DNA of 64,000 nt from Janthinobacterium psychrotolerans (GCF_001677885.1 NZ_LOCQ01000058.1:186001-250000); one strand, 5' to 3'. Counted from the first letter of the stretch, positions 18,554 to 27,185 are shown. Numbers and translations: made by a program. The notes: generated by a model not told the origin, from the sequence alone.

Positions 18554-18568
18554 AGCATTCCCATCGGC

Positions 18569-18574
18569 TATAAT
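18569..18574 (+). promoter_or_regulatory. Probable -10 element of the bamD promoter
   Basis: A perfect TATAAT 45 bases upstream of the chosen bamD ATG. A weak TTAATA (18544-18549) with a 19-base spacer could be the -35 and would overlap the rluD start. Confidence 0.55.
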
Positions 18575-18618
18575 CAGCCTATTGTAAAATCTTGGTTAAA
18601 ACCTTCTTGCAAAACGTC

Positions 18619-19422
18619 ATGCAAAAAAAATTATCGTTGGTAGTCGCTTCAGTCGTTCTGCTCGGCATGTCCGCTTGCAGCTTGTTGCCGGAAAAAGTGG
18701 ATGAGACCAAAAACTGGTCTGTTACGAAATTATACTCGGAGGCGCGTGAAGAAATGTCCGGCCAGCACTATGAGGCTGCAATCGGACTGTTCCAGAAGCT
18801 GGAGGCTAACTACCCTTTCGGCAACTACGCTCTGCAAGCGCAGATGGAGATCGCTTACGCGTATTATAAGTCGGGAGACCAGGCGCAGGCACTGGCCGCT
18901 GTCGAACGCTTCATCAAGTTGCATCCTAACCACGCCAATGTGGATTATATGTACTACTTGCGTGGCCTGATCAGCTTTAACGACCAGATCAGCTTCATGA
19001 ACTTCCTGTACGAACAGGACCCGACCGAGCGCGACCCGAAAGCCACGCGCGAAGCGTTTGCGGCCTTCAAGCAGCTGGTCGACAAGTTCCCGAACAGCCA
19101 GTATACGCCCGATTCGCTGGCGCGCATGAACTACCTGATCGACGCCATGGCCAAGTACGAAGTCCATGTGGCGCGCTATTACTACCGCCGCGGCGCCTAC
19201 CTGGCCGCCGCCAACCGCGCGCAAACGACTGTGAAGGACTTCGCCGCCTCGCCGGCGATCGAAGAAGCGCTGTTCATCATGTACCGCTCGTACGACAAGC
19301 TGGGCATGACCGACCTGCGCGACGACACCCTGCGCGTGCTGACCAAGAACTATCCGACCACCGCCTTCCTCAGCCCTGAAGGGGTAAAAAAGGAACGCCG
19401 CTGGTGGAATTTCTGGCAGTAA
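18619..19422 (+). CDS. bamD: Outer membrane protein assembly factor BamD
   Basis: 267-residue lipoprotein from ATG 18619 (a TTG nine codons upstream would make a worse signal peptide). Signal peptide with lipobox ending at MSAC, then TPR repeats (HYEAAIGLFQKLEANYPFG, DQAQALAAVERFIKLHPNH). BamD is the essential lipoprotein of the BAM complex, working with BamA on beta-barrel insertion. It is monocistronic, ending in a strong bidirectional terminator. Confidence 0.95.
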   Translation: MQKKLSLVVASVVLLGMSACSLLPEKVDETKNWSVTKLYSEAREEMSGQHYEAAIGLFQKLEANYPFGNYALQAQMEIAYAYYKSGDQAQALAAVERFIKLHPNHANVDYMYYLRGLISFNDQISFMNFLYEQDPTERDPKATREAFAAFKQLVDKFPNSQYTPDSLARMNYLIDAMAKYEVHVARYYYRRGAYLAAANRAQTTVKDFAASPAIEEALFIMYRSYDKLGMTDLRDDTLRVLTKNYPTTAFLSPEGVKKERRWWNFWQ

Positions 19423-19427
19423 GCAAT

Positions 19428-19455
19428 AAAAAACCGGAGCTTGCTCCGGTTTTTT
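19428..19455. terminator. Bidirectional intrinsic terminator between bamD and yaaA
   Basis: Perfect 13-bp inverted repeat (19428-19440 with 19443-19455) whose outer six bases are A on the left and T on the right, so it can terminate both bamD and the converging yaaA. The yaaA stop begins two bases later. Confidence 0.92.
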
Positions 19456-19456
19456 C

Positions 19457-20227
19457 TTACTCGGCGACCTTGCGCCGGAACACCCAGCTGCTGTCGTTCG
19501 ATGCCTCCGGCACATAAGCATAGCCATCGACATCGAATTGCTTCAGCTGCTCGGGGTCGCGTATGGCGTTGACCGCCGCATACCTGGCCAGCATGCCGCG
19601 CGCGCGCTTGGCGTAGAACGAAATGATTTTATACTTGCCGTTTTTCCAGTCCTCGAACACGGGCGCGATCACCGGCACGCTCAGCTGGCGCGGCTTGACG
19701 GACTTGAAGTATTCTTCCGACGCCAGATTGAGCAGCACTTTGGCTTGCTGCTCGCTGGCCGTGCGGTTCAGGGCGTTGGTGATGGTGTCGCCCCAGAACG
19801 CGTACAGGTCCTTGCCGCGTGCGGTCGACAAGCGCGTGCCCATTTCCAGCCGGTGCGGGTGGATCAGGTCGAGCGGGCGCAGCAAGCCGTACAGGCCCGA
19901 TAAAATGCGCACCTGCGACTGGGCGTAAGCGAGCTGGGCAGGCTGCAGGGTGCGCGCCTCGAAACCGGCGTAGACGTCGCCGTTGAAGGCCATGATGGCC
20001 TGGCGGGCATCGTCGAGCTGCGGCGTCCACGATGCGTAGCGGGCCACGTTCAGGCTCGACAAGGCGTCGGAAATGCCCATCAGGCTGCCCACTTCGGCGG
20101 GCGAAAACTGGCGCATGCGCTCGATCAGCTGCGCGGAATGGTCGAGAAAATCGGGGGTGCTGTGCAACGAGGTGGTTGGCGGCGTCTCCAGGTCGAGACT
20201 CTTGGCGGGCGAAAGCACGATCAACAT
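19457..20227 (-). CDS. yaaA: Peroxide stress protein YaaA
   Basis: 256 residues from ATG 20227 (the frame stays open to 20272 without a better start). The N-terminus [16 protein letters not shown] and the segments [19 protein letters not shown] and [13 protein letters not shown] are diagnostic of the DUF328/UPF0246 family. In E. coli YaaA limits free iron and DNA damage under peroxide stress. It is convergent with bamD and divergent from the PIN-domain gene, with only 29 bases between the two starts. Confidence 0.93.
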   Translation of the reverse strand: MLIVLSPAKSLDLETPPTTSLHSTPDFLDHSAQLIERMRQFSPAEVGSLMGISDALSSLNVARYASWTPQLDDARQAIMAFNGDVYAGFEARTLQPAQLAYAQSQVRILSGLYGLLRPLDLIHPHRLEMGTRLSTARGKDLYAFWGDTITNALNRTASEQQAKVLLNLASEEYFKSVKPRQLSVPVIAPVFEDWKNGKYKIISFYAKRARGMLARYAAVNAIRDPEQLKQFDVDGYAYVPEASNDSSWVFRRKVAE

Positions 20228-20256
20228 AATATTCACTACAAAATAGAATTGCCGAC

Positions 20257-20694
20257 ATGATACCTGCTCCACAAAAACTCGTCCTCGACACCAATGTCTG
20301 CCTGGACCTGTTCGTCTTCAACGATCCGCGCTGGGCGCCCTTGCTGGCCGCCATGGAAAGCGGCGCGGTGCAGGCCATCACGCGCGAAGACTGCCGCGCC
20401 GAATACCTGGTGGTACTGCACTACAAACACTTGCCGCTCGATGAAGCGAGCCGCGCGGTGGCCGCCGCCCGTTTCGACGCCCTGATCACGGTGGTGGCGC
20501 CGGCGGTCTCGGGCGTGCGCCTGCCCGTGTGCACCGACAAGGATGACCAGAAATTCCTGGAACTGGCGCGCGACGCCAGCGCCGATGTGCTCATCACCAA
20601 GGATAAGGCGCTGCTGAAACTGGCGCGCAAGACGGCCAAGGCCGGCATGTTCAGGATCATGGTGCCGGAAGGCTGGCACGCTGCGCTAGAATAA
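20257..20694 (+). CDS. PIN-domain protein, putative toxin component (PIN_3/COG1569 type)
   Basis: 145 residues. The PIN signature acidic residues are visible: [14 protein letters not shown] (Asp at 10), the central REDCRAEY, and [29 protein letters not shown] near the C-terminus. These are the metal ligands of the VapC-like RNase fold. Databases often call this group a putative toxin-antitoxin toxin, but no small antitoxin gene lies on either side: yaaA is divergent and an aminotransferase follows 25 bases later. It may be a solitary nuclease. Confidence 0.85.
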   Translation: MIPAPQKLVLDTNVCLDLFVFNDPRWAPLLAAMESGAVQAITREDCRAEYLVVLHYKHLPLDEASRAVAAARFDALITVVAPAVSGVRLPVCTDKDDQKFLELARDASADVLITKDKALLKLARKTAKAGMFRIMVPEGWHAALE

Positions 20695-20719
20695 GCAACG
20701 TTTCCACTTCCGCACAGCC

Positions 20720-21898
20720 ATGAATCCATCTTCGCATCCCATCCTGACTCCCGTCCTGCACACCCGCCTGCCCGCCGTCGGCACCACGGTGTTTACCCGC
20801 ATGTCGGCGCTGGCGGCCCAGCACGGCGCCGTCAACCTGGGCCAGGGGTTTCCCGATTTCGACTGCGAGCCGGCATTGATCGATGCCGTCAGCGACGCCA
20901 TGCGCGCCGGCAACAACCAGTATCCTTTGATGACGGGCGCGGCGCCCCTGCGCGAGGCGATCGCGGCCAAGATCGCCAGCCGGTACGGCCATGACTACGA
21001 CGCCGCCAGCGAAATCACGGTCACCGCTGGCGCCACCCAGGCCCTGACCACGGCGATTTTGTGCTGCGTGCATCCGGGCGACGAGGTAATCGTCATCGAA
21101 CCGGCCTACGACAGCTATTTGCCGGCCATCGCGCTGGCCGGCGGCGTGCCGGTGCTGGTAGCCATGGAAGTGGACGAGCGCGGCTACAGCGTGCCGTGGG
21201 ACAAGCTGGCCGCCGCCGTCAGCCCGCAAACGCGGCTGATCATCATCAACACCCCGCACAACCCGACCGGCACCATCGTGCGCGTGGCTGACCTTGAAAA
21301 ACTGGCCGACATCGTGCGCGGCACGCAGATCGTGCTGCTGTCGGACGAAGTCTATGAACACATGGTCTACGACGGCGTGCCGCACGCTTCCCTGAGCCGC
21401 CACGCCGAACTGGCGGCGCGCGCGTTTATCGTTTCGAGCTTCGGCAAAACCTATCATGTGACGGGCTGGAAAGTCGGCTATGTGGCGGCGCCCTCGACCA
21501 TGACGGCGGAGTTCCGCAAGGTGCATCAGTACAATGTGTTTACCGTCAACACGCCGATGCAGCACGGCCTGGCCAGCTACATGGCCGATCCGCAACCGTA
21601 TCTGCAGCTGCCCGCCTTTTACCAGCGCAAGCGCGACCTGTTCCGCGCCGGCCTGGCCGGCAGCCGCTTCGAACTGCTGCCCGCCGACGGCACCTATTTT
21701 CAATGCGTGAAATATTCCGCCATCTCGCAGGACAGCGAAGCGCAATTCGCCGAGTGGCTGACCACCGAACTGAAAGTGGCGGCGATTCCCGTCTCGGCGT
21801 TCTACGCGCAGGGCAAGGAGTCGGGCATCGTGCGCTTCTGCTTTGCCAAGCGGGACGAGACGCTGAACCTGGCGTTGGCGCGGCTGCGGACGATCTGA
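20720..21898 (+). CDS. PLP-dependent aminotransferase, methionine aminotransferase (YbdL) type
   Basis: 392 residues, aspartate aminotransferase fold type I. NLGQGFPDF (substrate entry), YPLMTGAAPLREAIA, NTPHNPTG (Asn), LLSDEVYEHMVYDG (Asp, Tyr), and the PLP lysine in SSFGKTYHVTGWKVGY are all present. The combination of GQGFPDF, NQYPLMTG and TGWKVGY matches methionine/kynurenine aminotransferases that return ketomethiobutyrate to Met. It lies 25 bases after the PIN gene and may be co-transcribed with it. Confidence 0.9.
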   Translation: MNPSSHPILTPVLHTRLPAVGTTVFTRMSALAAQHGAVNLGQGFPDFDCEPALIDAVSDAMRAGNNQYPLMTGAAPLREAIAAKIASRYGHDYDAASEITVTAGATQALTTAILCCVHPGDEVIVIEPAYDSYLPAIALAGGVPVLVAMEVDERGYSVPWDKLAAAVSPQTRLIIINTPHNPTGTIVRVADLEKLADIVRGTQIVLLSDEVYEHMVYDGVPHASLSRHAELAARAFIVSSFGKTYHVTGWKVGYVAAPSTMTAEFRKVHQYNVFTVNTPMQHGLASYMADPQPYLQLPAFYQRKRDLFRAGLAGSRFELLPADGTYFQCVKYSAISQDSEAQFAEWLTTELKVAAIPVSAFYAQGKESGIVRFCFAKRDETLNLALARLRTI

Positions 21899-21934
21899 AC
21901 CTTCGTTCATGAAGTGCGCGACATCCGCGCCGGC

Positions 21935-22267
21935 ATGGCCTTGAGCTCATTCTCCCTGGCGGCGATCATCCTCGGCATGACCATCGGCTTCACCATCGTG
22001 CCGATGCTGGTGGGCTTCAATGTGTGGGGCATGTTCATCTCGCTACCGGCCGCGCTGACCAAGTTTGCCGTGTTTATCCTGTTCGTGCTGGGCGTCAACT
22101 GGGCCTGGTGGCGTTCGCGCCTGCGCCAGCAGCAACTCTCACACGAGATCGTGATCGACGCGATACGGCGGTGCTGCCGGCGGCCGGACACTGACATTGT
22201 CGTCAAGCGTAACTCGACTGGTAGCACTCCGGCTGCCTGCCATGCAGATCGACATAGCGGCGCATGA
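21935..22267 (+). CDS. Doubtful small hypothetical membrane protein
   Basis: 110 residues from ATG 21935 (GTG 21914 would add seven). Two clear hydrophobic helices (FSLAAIILGMTIGFTIVPML and GMFISLPAALTKFAVFILF) are followed by a WAWWRSRLRQQQ segment, then a tail with little order. No Shine-Dalgarno is visible. The first 75 residues look like real membrane protein; the C-terminal ~35 may be out of true frame or read-through. It overlaps the opposing gene at 22203-22541. Confidence 0.4.
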   Translation: MALSSFSLAAIILGMTIGFTIVPMLVGFNVWGMFISLPAALTKFAVFILFVLGVNWAWWRSRLRQQQLSHEIVIDAIRRCCRRPDTDIVVKRNSTGSTPAACHADRHSGA

Positions 22268-22541
22268 TTTCAGCGCGAGGCAGCGGCACGCCTTGCGAAA
22301 GGCGCTCGATATAGGGAATCAGCCACCATGACTGCGTGATGTCGAAATGCGCCCGCCATGTTGGCTGCAGCGCGTCGACGGCGGACACGGCACAGCCGGC
22401 GGCGCCATGGCCGACGCCTTCGCTGAACGTGACGGGATGCGGTACAGGCTCGAAGCAGAGGTCGATATCGAACGGCCACGGGAAGTCGGCCGCATGAGGC
22501 AGCGGCTTGGTTCCATGCGCCAGATTGAAGTACAGGGCCAT
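22203..22541 (-). CDS. Hypothetical protein, 112 residues
   Basis: An ORF beginning MALYFNLAHGTKPLPHAAD, rich in His, Pro and Trp, without signal peptide or membrane helix. I do not recognise a family. Its first codons (22500-22541) are duplicated at 23372-23413, where the copy runs into a stop after 15 codons. No good Shine-Dalgarno is seen, and it is the last of four small minus-strand ORFs between mshN and the aminotransferase. Real coding is plausible but unproven. Confidence 0.45.
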   Translation of the reverse strand: MALYFNLAHGTKPLPHAADFPWPFDIDLCFEPVPHPVTFSEGVGHGAAGCAVSAVDALQPTWRAHFDITQSWWLIPYIERLSQGVPLPRAEIMRRYVDLHGRQPECYQSSYA

Positions 22542-22545
22542 GGCG
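22500..22545 (-). repeat. 46-bp direct repeat, copy A
   Basis: 42 of 46 bases match copy B at 23372-23417 in the same orientation. This copy contains the ATG and first 14 codons of the 112-residue hypothetical gene plus four bases upstream of it. Confidence 0.9.
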
Positions 22546-22591
22546 TATCAGGCAGTTTGATGCGGTTTGAATTCGCTGCCAGGCACCGTGG

Positions 22592-22816
22592 CTACGAACG
22601 ATCCGGCTTGCGCGCCACCGGTACCCGGCTTTGCTTGGCCAGCAAATACAGCCCAAGCAGCTCAAGCCCGAAACAGGCGCCCAGCCAGAGGCCGTGCACC
22701 AGATCGTTGTCGATCAGGGCCGGATGCTGCACATGCAGCATGATCTGATAGGCGGACATGCCGAGCAGGCCGCCGAATACCAGGAGACGGGCGCGCAGTT
22801 GCGGGAGGTTTTTCAT
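22592..22816 (-). CDS. Small hypothetical membrane protein, 74 residues
   Basis: Starts at ATG 22816 (MKNLPQLRARLL). Two hydrophobic segments are visible (about 9-28 and 42-60) around a polar HVQHPALIDND loop, ending in a basic tail. It lies 23 bases after the stop of the next upstream small ORF, suggesting a short operon of membrane proteins. No family recognised. Confidence 0.5.
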   Translation of the reverse strand: MKNLPQLRARLLVFGGLLGMSAYQIMLHVQHPALIDNDLVHGLWLGACFGLELLGLYLLAKQSRVPVARKPDRS

Positions 22817-22839
22817 GGGGTGCCTTCGTCAAGAAAAAG

Positions 22840-23151
22840 TCAAATATCTGCCAGCCGCAAGACAGCTGACAACGCAAACAACAGAATACACGCCAGCCAC
22901 GCCGCACGCGATAGCGGCGGCATGGTTTTCCACAGCAAACTCTTGCCTGGCGACGCTATGGCATTCCTGTTGGCGGCAACGCAAAGAAACAGTGCGCAGA
23001 TCGTCAGGGAAAACAATCTCACGTGCACCGGCCACGCCCCGGCCATACAGGCGCCAGCGGCGAACAGCAGCGCGAAAAAGACCAGTGCGACACGCGACAT
23101 TTTTTGCCCGCGCCTGAGGGGTACACCCGATGTCATCAATTCAGCAGTCAA
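22840..23151 (-). CDS. Small hypothetical membrane protein, 103 residues
   Basis: The start is taken as TTG 23151, because GGGGAG lies five bases upstream; ATG 23136 or ATG 23100 (MSRVALVFFALLF) are alternatives. Three hydrophobic segments: about 19-38, 43-58 and 83-101. It follows the 51-residue Cys-containing ORF by 16 bases. No family recognised. Confidence 0.5.
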   Translation of the reverse strand: MTAELMTSGVPLRRGQKMSRVALVFFALLFAAGACMAGAWPVHVRLFSLTICALFLCVAANRNAIASPGKSLLWKTMPPLSRAAWLACILLFALSAVLRLADI

Positions 23152-23167
23152 GTCAACTCCCCTGTGT

Positions 23168-23323
23168 TTAAGGCGGCAAGCCTTCACAAGCCGCACTCCC
23201 GGCATTCCAGCGCCCACCATGATCCAGGCACCGGTCCAGCCGCATTTCATGCATGCCCCATTTCACCACCGCAATCGACGCCATGCATGCGACGAGGATA
23301 CAAAGCAGCCTGATTATCCGCAT
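23168..23323 (-). CDS. Small exported or anchored Cys protein, 51 residues
   Basis: Short ORF from ATG 23323 to TAA 23168. It has a hydrophobic N-terminal helix (IIRLLCILVACMASIAVV) and a short exposed tail with the pattern CLDHGGRWN followed by ACEGLPP. CLDxGGxW-x(n)-CE tails recur in small hypothetical envelope proteins of Proteobacteria (from memory), which is the main reason for calling it coding. It would be the first gene of a small minus-strand operon with the 103- and 74-residue membrane proteins. Confidence 0.5.
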   Translation of the reverse strand: MRIIRLLCILVACMASIAVVKWGMHEMRLDRCLDHGGRWNAGSAACEGLPP

Positions 23324-23371
23324 GTCGAGCCTATCGTTCGGCCGTACGCCAGGCCCTGCGCACCGTCAACA

Positions 23372-23417
23372 CAGCGGTTTCCTTCCATGCGCCAGATTGA
23401 AGCACAGGGCCATGGCG
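23372..23417 (-). repeat. 46-bp direct repeat, copy B (orphan gene start)
   Basis: Matches copy A (22500-22545) at 42 of 46 bases and includes an ATG at 23413 that opens a 15-codon frame (MALCFNLAHGRKPLC) before a stop. It begins four bases past the mshN stop codon. Confidence 0.9.
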
Positions 23418-23421
23418 CGTC

Positions 23422-24477
23422 TTATTTTCCAGCCGCCGCCAGCTGCACCAGCTTGCGCTCGACAAAGGCCTGCAATTGCGGCGACAGGGTCTGCAAGCCT
23501 TTCGCCCGCTCGAATGCCGTGCGCGCCTGCGCCAGTTGATTGTCGGCCTGCAAGGCGATCCCCAGCCCCATCCACCAGACGCTGTTGTCGGGCGCGGCCT
23601 GCAGCGCCAGCTGGTATTGTTCGGCCGCTTCATGGTAGCGCTGTTCGCGCTGCAGCACGCCGGCCAGAAAGGCGCGGTAGTCGAGGTGGTCGGCGGCGAA
23701 CGGCAGGCTGCGCTTGAGGGTGTCGAGCGCGGCCGCGCCGCCACCGGCTTTGTCGAGCTGCAAGCGGGCCAGCATCATCGCCTGGGCCGGCTGTTTCGGG
23801 TCCAGCGCCAGGCTTTGCTGCAGCTGGCGCATGGCGTCGTCGGGGCGCTGCGCTTCAAGCAGCAGGCGCACCAGCGTTTCGCGCGCGCCCTGGTGGCGCG
23901 GATCGCGCTGCAGGGTGCGCTGCAGGCCGACGATGGCCTCGTCGACGCGGCCGTCCTGCAAGTCGCCCAGCGCGCGGCGCCAGGTATTGTCGATGCTTTG
24001 CTGCGGCGTGACCTGCTTGCCTTCGATGATTTTTTCGCTGATGACGGGCGCCGGCCTGGCAACCGCTGCCGTCACTGGCCTGGGCGCCACGCGGCGCGGT
24101 TCGCTTGCCTTGAGTTCGCGCGCCATCGGTGCGGCAGCGGCAGCTTCGGCGACGGGTTCAGGCTGGGGCGCGGCAACTGCAACAGGCTCGGGCACAGCAA
24201 CCGGCACGGGAACGGGAACGGGAACCGGCGCCGGAACAACCACCGGCGCTTGCGCCACATTCACCAGCACCGGCGGCACTGCCGGGCGCTTCAGGTAGAG
24301 CCAGCCCAGCGCGATGGCAATCGCCGTCAGGCCGGCCGCACCGCCCAGCACGGCCGCGCGCGGCAGGCCGCGCTCGCGTTCCGGCACCGAGCGGATGCCA
24401 CCCGTGTCGGCACCCTGGCCATGGCCATCCTTGCTGCGCGCATCGAGATCTTGCAACATCTTGTTAATCAGGCTCAT
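23422..24477 (-). CDS. mshN: MSHA biogenesis protein MshN (TPR protein)
   Basis: 351 residues. N-terminal MSLINKMLQDLDARS is the conserved MshN start, followed by one transmembrane helix (about residues 42-62). A Pro-Val repeat linker (PVPVPVPVPVAVPEPV) could span the periplasm as in TonB. The C-terminal half consists of TPR units (VDEAIVGLQRTLQRDPRHQGA, DDAMRQLQQSLALDPKQPA, QRYHEAAEQYQLALQAAPDN). It is the last gene of the MSHA assembly block. Its exact role in MSHA pilus assembly is unknown; the TPR part probably acts in the periplasm near the secretin. Confidence 0.88.
   Translation of the reverse strand: MSLINKMLQDLDARSKDGHGQGADTGGIRSVPERERGLPRAAVLGGAAGLTAIAIALGWLYLKRPAVPPVLVNVAQAPVVVPAPVPVPVPVPVAVPEPVAVAAPQPEPVAEAAAAAPMARELKASEPRRVAPRPVTAAVARPAPVISEKIIEGKQVTPQQSIDNTWRRALGDLQDGRVDEAIVGLQRTLQRDPRHQGARETLVRLLLEAQRPDDAMRQLQQSLALDPKQPAQAMMLARLQLDKAGGGAAALDTLKRSLPFAADHLDYRAFLAGVLQREQRYHEAAEQYQLALQAAPDNSVWWMGLGIALQADNQLAQARTAFERAKGLQTLSPQLQAFVERKLVQLAAAGK
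24207..24226 (-). repeat. Hexameric coding repeat in the mshN Pro-Val linker
   Basis: Three successive CGGGAA units on the plus strand, encoding Pro-Val dipeptides on the minus strand. Gain or loss of units would keep the frame and change linker length. Confidence 0.7.
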
Positions 24478-24490
24478 CTACAATCTCGTC

Positions 24491-25387
24491 TCATCGGTTC
24501 AGTAAGGTCCAGCTCAGGGTACAGGCGGCCAGCACGCCGGCGCCGGCCAGCCAGGGCCAGCGCGCGCGCCAGGGCGCCTTGCTGGCCACCGTGTCGCTGG
24601 CGGCCAGCGCCACGTGGCTGCGGCTGACTTGCTGGCGCCCTTCGCCATAGGCCACCATCAGCGCCTTGTGCGCCATGATGTTGACCAGGCGCGGGATGCC
24701 GCCGCTGGCGACATACAGCCGCGCCACCGCGCCACGGCTGAACAGGCGCGCGCCGTCAAAGCCGGCCACGCGCAGGCGGTGCGCCACGTAGAACTCGACA
24801 TCGTCGCGCGACAGCGGCCCCAGGTCGTAGTGAAAGGTGATGCGCTGGGCCAGCTGGCGTATCTCGGGGCGCGCCAGCTTGGCGTCCAGCTCCGGCTGGC
24901 CGAACAGCACGATCTGCAGCAGCTTGCGCTTTTCCGTTTCCAGGTTGGTCAACAGGCGCAACGCTTCGAGGCTGTCGAGGGGAATCGCCTGCGCTTCGTC
25001 CAGGCACAGCAGCACATGCTTGCCCTGCGCCGCCAGGTTCAGCAGGCGCAGGTTGATCGATTTGAGCAGCTGATGCTGGTCGGCGTCTTTCGGCAGCAGC
25101 ACGGACAATTCATCGGCCAGCGCCAGAATCAGCGCCTGCGGCGGCAGGTTGGGATTCGGAATATACGCGGTGACAAAGTCAGGCCCCAGCGACTGCATGA
25201 ACTTGCGGCACAAAAAAGTCTTGCCGGTGCCCACTTCGCCGGTGATCTTGATAAAGCCCTCGCCATTGCGCGCCGCCACCAGCAAGGTGTTGAGCGCCTT
25301 TTGCGACTGCGGGCCGTTAAAGAAGAAACTGGTATCGGGCGTGAGGCCGAACGGCGCCTCGCGCAAGCCGAAATGGGCCTGGTACAT
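24491..25387 (-). CDS. mshM: MSHA biogenesis protein MshM (ExeA-like AAA ATPase)
   Basis: 298 residues. Begins MYQAHFGLREAPFGLTPDTSFFF, as in MshM/ExeA; Walker A is GEVGTGKT (about 51-58), Walker B LLCLDEAQ (about 128-135), and sensor region LFGQPELDAKL. A C-terminal transmembrane helix (WPWLAGAGVLAACTLSWTLL) would hold it at the inner membrane; the peptidoglycan-binding domain of ExeA is missing. By analogy with ExeA it may help the secretin through the cell wall. Its ATG abuts the mshL stop. Confidence 0.92.
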   Translation of the reverse strand: MYQAHFGLREAPFGLTPDTSFFFNGPQSQKALNTLLVAARNGEGFIKITGEVGTGKTFLCRKFMQSLGPDFVTAYIPNPNLPPQALILALADELSVLLPKDADQHQLLKSINLRLLNLAAQGKHVLLCLDEAQAIPLDSLEALRLLTNLETEKRKLLQIVLFGQPELDAKLARPEIRQLAQRITFHYDLGPLSRDDVEFYVAHRLRVAGFDGARLFSRGAVARLYVASGGIPRLVNIMAHKALMVAYGEGRQQVSRSHVALAASDTVASKAPWRARWPWLAGAGVLAACTLSWTLLNR

Positions 25388-27169
25388 TTAAGGCCGCTCC
25401 GCCGGACGGCGCGGGTCGAGCGCCTCGATGCGCTTGCCCGAATCGAGCAGGTCGGCATTCCAGCTGTTGGCGCCTTCGACGATGGTCGGCTTGATCAGCA
25501 CCACCAGCTCGCGCTTCTGCACTACCTGGCCGGTATTGCGGAACAGCGCGCCGAGCAGCGGCACATTGCCGGCGCCCGGCACCTGCGAGCGGTCATTGGT
25601 GGTCGACTGGCGCATCAGGCCACCGATCGCCACGATGCGGCCATCCTGGCTGCGCACCATGCTGTCCATCTCGGATGTGCTCGACGCGGCCAGCGGCAGC
25701 TTCAATGACCCCGCGCTGCCCAGGTCGACATCCTTGGTGACGGTGGTGACCTGGCTGACGGACGGATGCACGTGCAAAATGATATTGCCGTTCTCGTCGA
25801 TCTGCGGTGTCACGTCGAGCACCACGCCGGAAAAGAAAGGCTGCAAGGTGACGTTGGGGCTGGAGGTGTTGCCGCCGTTGGTGCCGGTCGAGGTGACGGT
25901 GGTGCTCACGCCCGTGACGAAAAACTCGTCGGTGCCGATCTTCAGTACGGCCTTCTGGTTGTTCATGGTGGCGATACGCGGACTCGACAGCACATGCACG
26001 CTGCCTTGCGATTCCAGGAAGGAAATCATGGCGGCAAAATTGCTGGTCTGCAGCGCCAGGCCGAACATGGAGCCGGCCGCGTTGGCCGCCGAACTGAGGC
26101 CGAAACCGGTGCTGGCGGAAATGCCGCTGGCGCCATTGGCCATGGCCGGCGGCTGGCCGCCGGCGAACGGCAGCGGCGCCAGGCTGCTGCCGGGCGCCAG
26201 GAAACCGGTCGAAATACGGTTGGCGTGGCCGCTCTTGATGGAGGCAAACGAGGCCCAGTTGACGCCGGTCTGGAAGTTGTCGTTCAGTTCGACCTCAATG
26301 ATTTTCGCTTCCAGGATCACCTGGCGGTCGACCGACAATTGCGTCGCCTTCAGATAGGCGTCGACATTGCGCAGTTCTTCCGGCATGGCCCGCACCACCA
26401 CCACGCCCGACTGTGGACTGAGCACGACCTTGCGGCCATCGGCGTCGCCACCGACGATGGCGACCAGGGACTCCTTGAGTTCCTTCCAGAAATCGCTGTC
26501 GGAACTGGTGCTGACGTTGGCGCTGTCCTGCACCGCCCCCTGCCCGCCCTGGCCTGGCTGACCCGGTTGCTGCTGCGACTGAGACTGGTTGTTGCCGCCG
26601 CCCGAACTCTGGCCGCTGCTGCTGCTGCCGACACTGTTGACGGACGTGGACGATACGCGCAGGTTGGAGCTGCCCTTGCGCTTGCCGGTCAGATAATTGA
26701 CCTGGAACATGCGCGTCTGCATCGTCAGTGGCCGGATCGAAATGCGCGTGCCGTCGACCTTGTAATCGTAGCCGTACATCTCGCGCACGGCGTCGAGCGC
26801 CTCGAACAGGCTCACGTCCTTCAGGTTGGCCGAGACATTGCCCTGCACATCGGGATGGACCAGGATGTTGTAGCGCGTGCCGGTGACAATCGAATTGTAG
26901 AACTGGCGCGCCGAGACATTGTTGAACGCCACGTTGAAGCGCTCGTCGAGCACCGCGCGCGCCTTGGGCAGCTGGCTGGCCAAAGCGGAGACGGGCGGCA
27001 GCAGCGCGTTGTCGACCGCGTCCGACTGCGTCGCGGCGCTGGTGGTGGTGCCGGCGCTTGCCACCTGCGCCTTGATCGCATCATAGGTATCGCGCTGGGC
27101 CGGCGCGACGCAGGCGCACAGGCTGGCGGACAGGCCCAGCGCGGCGGCCATTCTGGTTAACTTGAACAT
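25388..27169 (-). CDS. mshL: MSHA pilus secretin MshL
   Basis: 593 residues from ATG 27169 (AAGG nine bases upstream); ATG 27196 overlaps mshK and would lengthen the signal peptide. Lipoprotein signal with lipobox at LCAC, then an STN-like domain (AFNNVSARQFYNSIVTGT), a Ser/Gln/Gly-rich linker (residues about 165-200), an N-domain, and the secretin domain (VHVLSSPRIATMNNQKAVL, VDVTPQ-like VVLDVTPQIDENG, LMRQSTTNDRSQVPGAGNVP). It forms the outer-membrane channel for the MSHA pilus. Paralogous to the secretin at 37994. Confidence 0.94.
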   Translation of the reverse strand: MFKLTRMAAALGLSASLCACVAPAQRDTYDAIKAQVASAGTTTSAATQSDAVDNALLPPVSALASQLPKARAVLDERFNVAFNNVSARQFYNSIVTGTRYNILVHPDVQGNVSANLKDVSLFEALDAVREMYGYDYKVDGTRISIRPLTMQTRMFQVNYLTGKRKGSSNLRVSSTSVNSVGSSSSGQSSGGGNNQSQSQQQPGQPGQGGQGAVQDSANVSTSSDSDFWKELKESLVAIVGGDADGRKVVLSPQSGVVVVRAMPEELRNVDAYLKATQLSVDRQVILEAKIIEVELNDNFQTGVNWASFASIKSGHANRISTGFLAPGSSLAPLPFAGGQPPAMANGASGISASTGFGLSSAANAAGSMFGLALQTSNFAAMISFLESQGSVHVLSSPRIATMNNQKAVLKIGTDEFFVTGVSTTVTSTGTNGGNTSSPNVTLQPFFSGVVLDVTPQIDENGNIILHVHPSVSQVTTVTKDVDLGSAGSLKLPLAASSTSEMDSMVRSQDGRIVAIGGLMRQSTTNDRSQVPGAGNVPLLGALFRNTGQVVQKRELVVLIKPTIVEGANSWNADLLDSGKRIEALDPRRPAERP

Positions 27170-27185
27170 GCTGGCCTTGTCTTGA

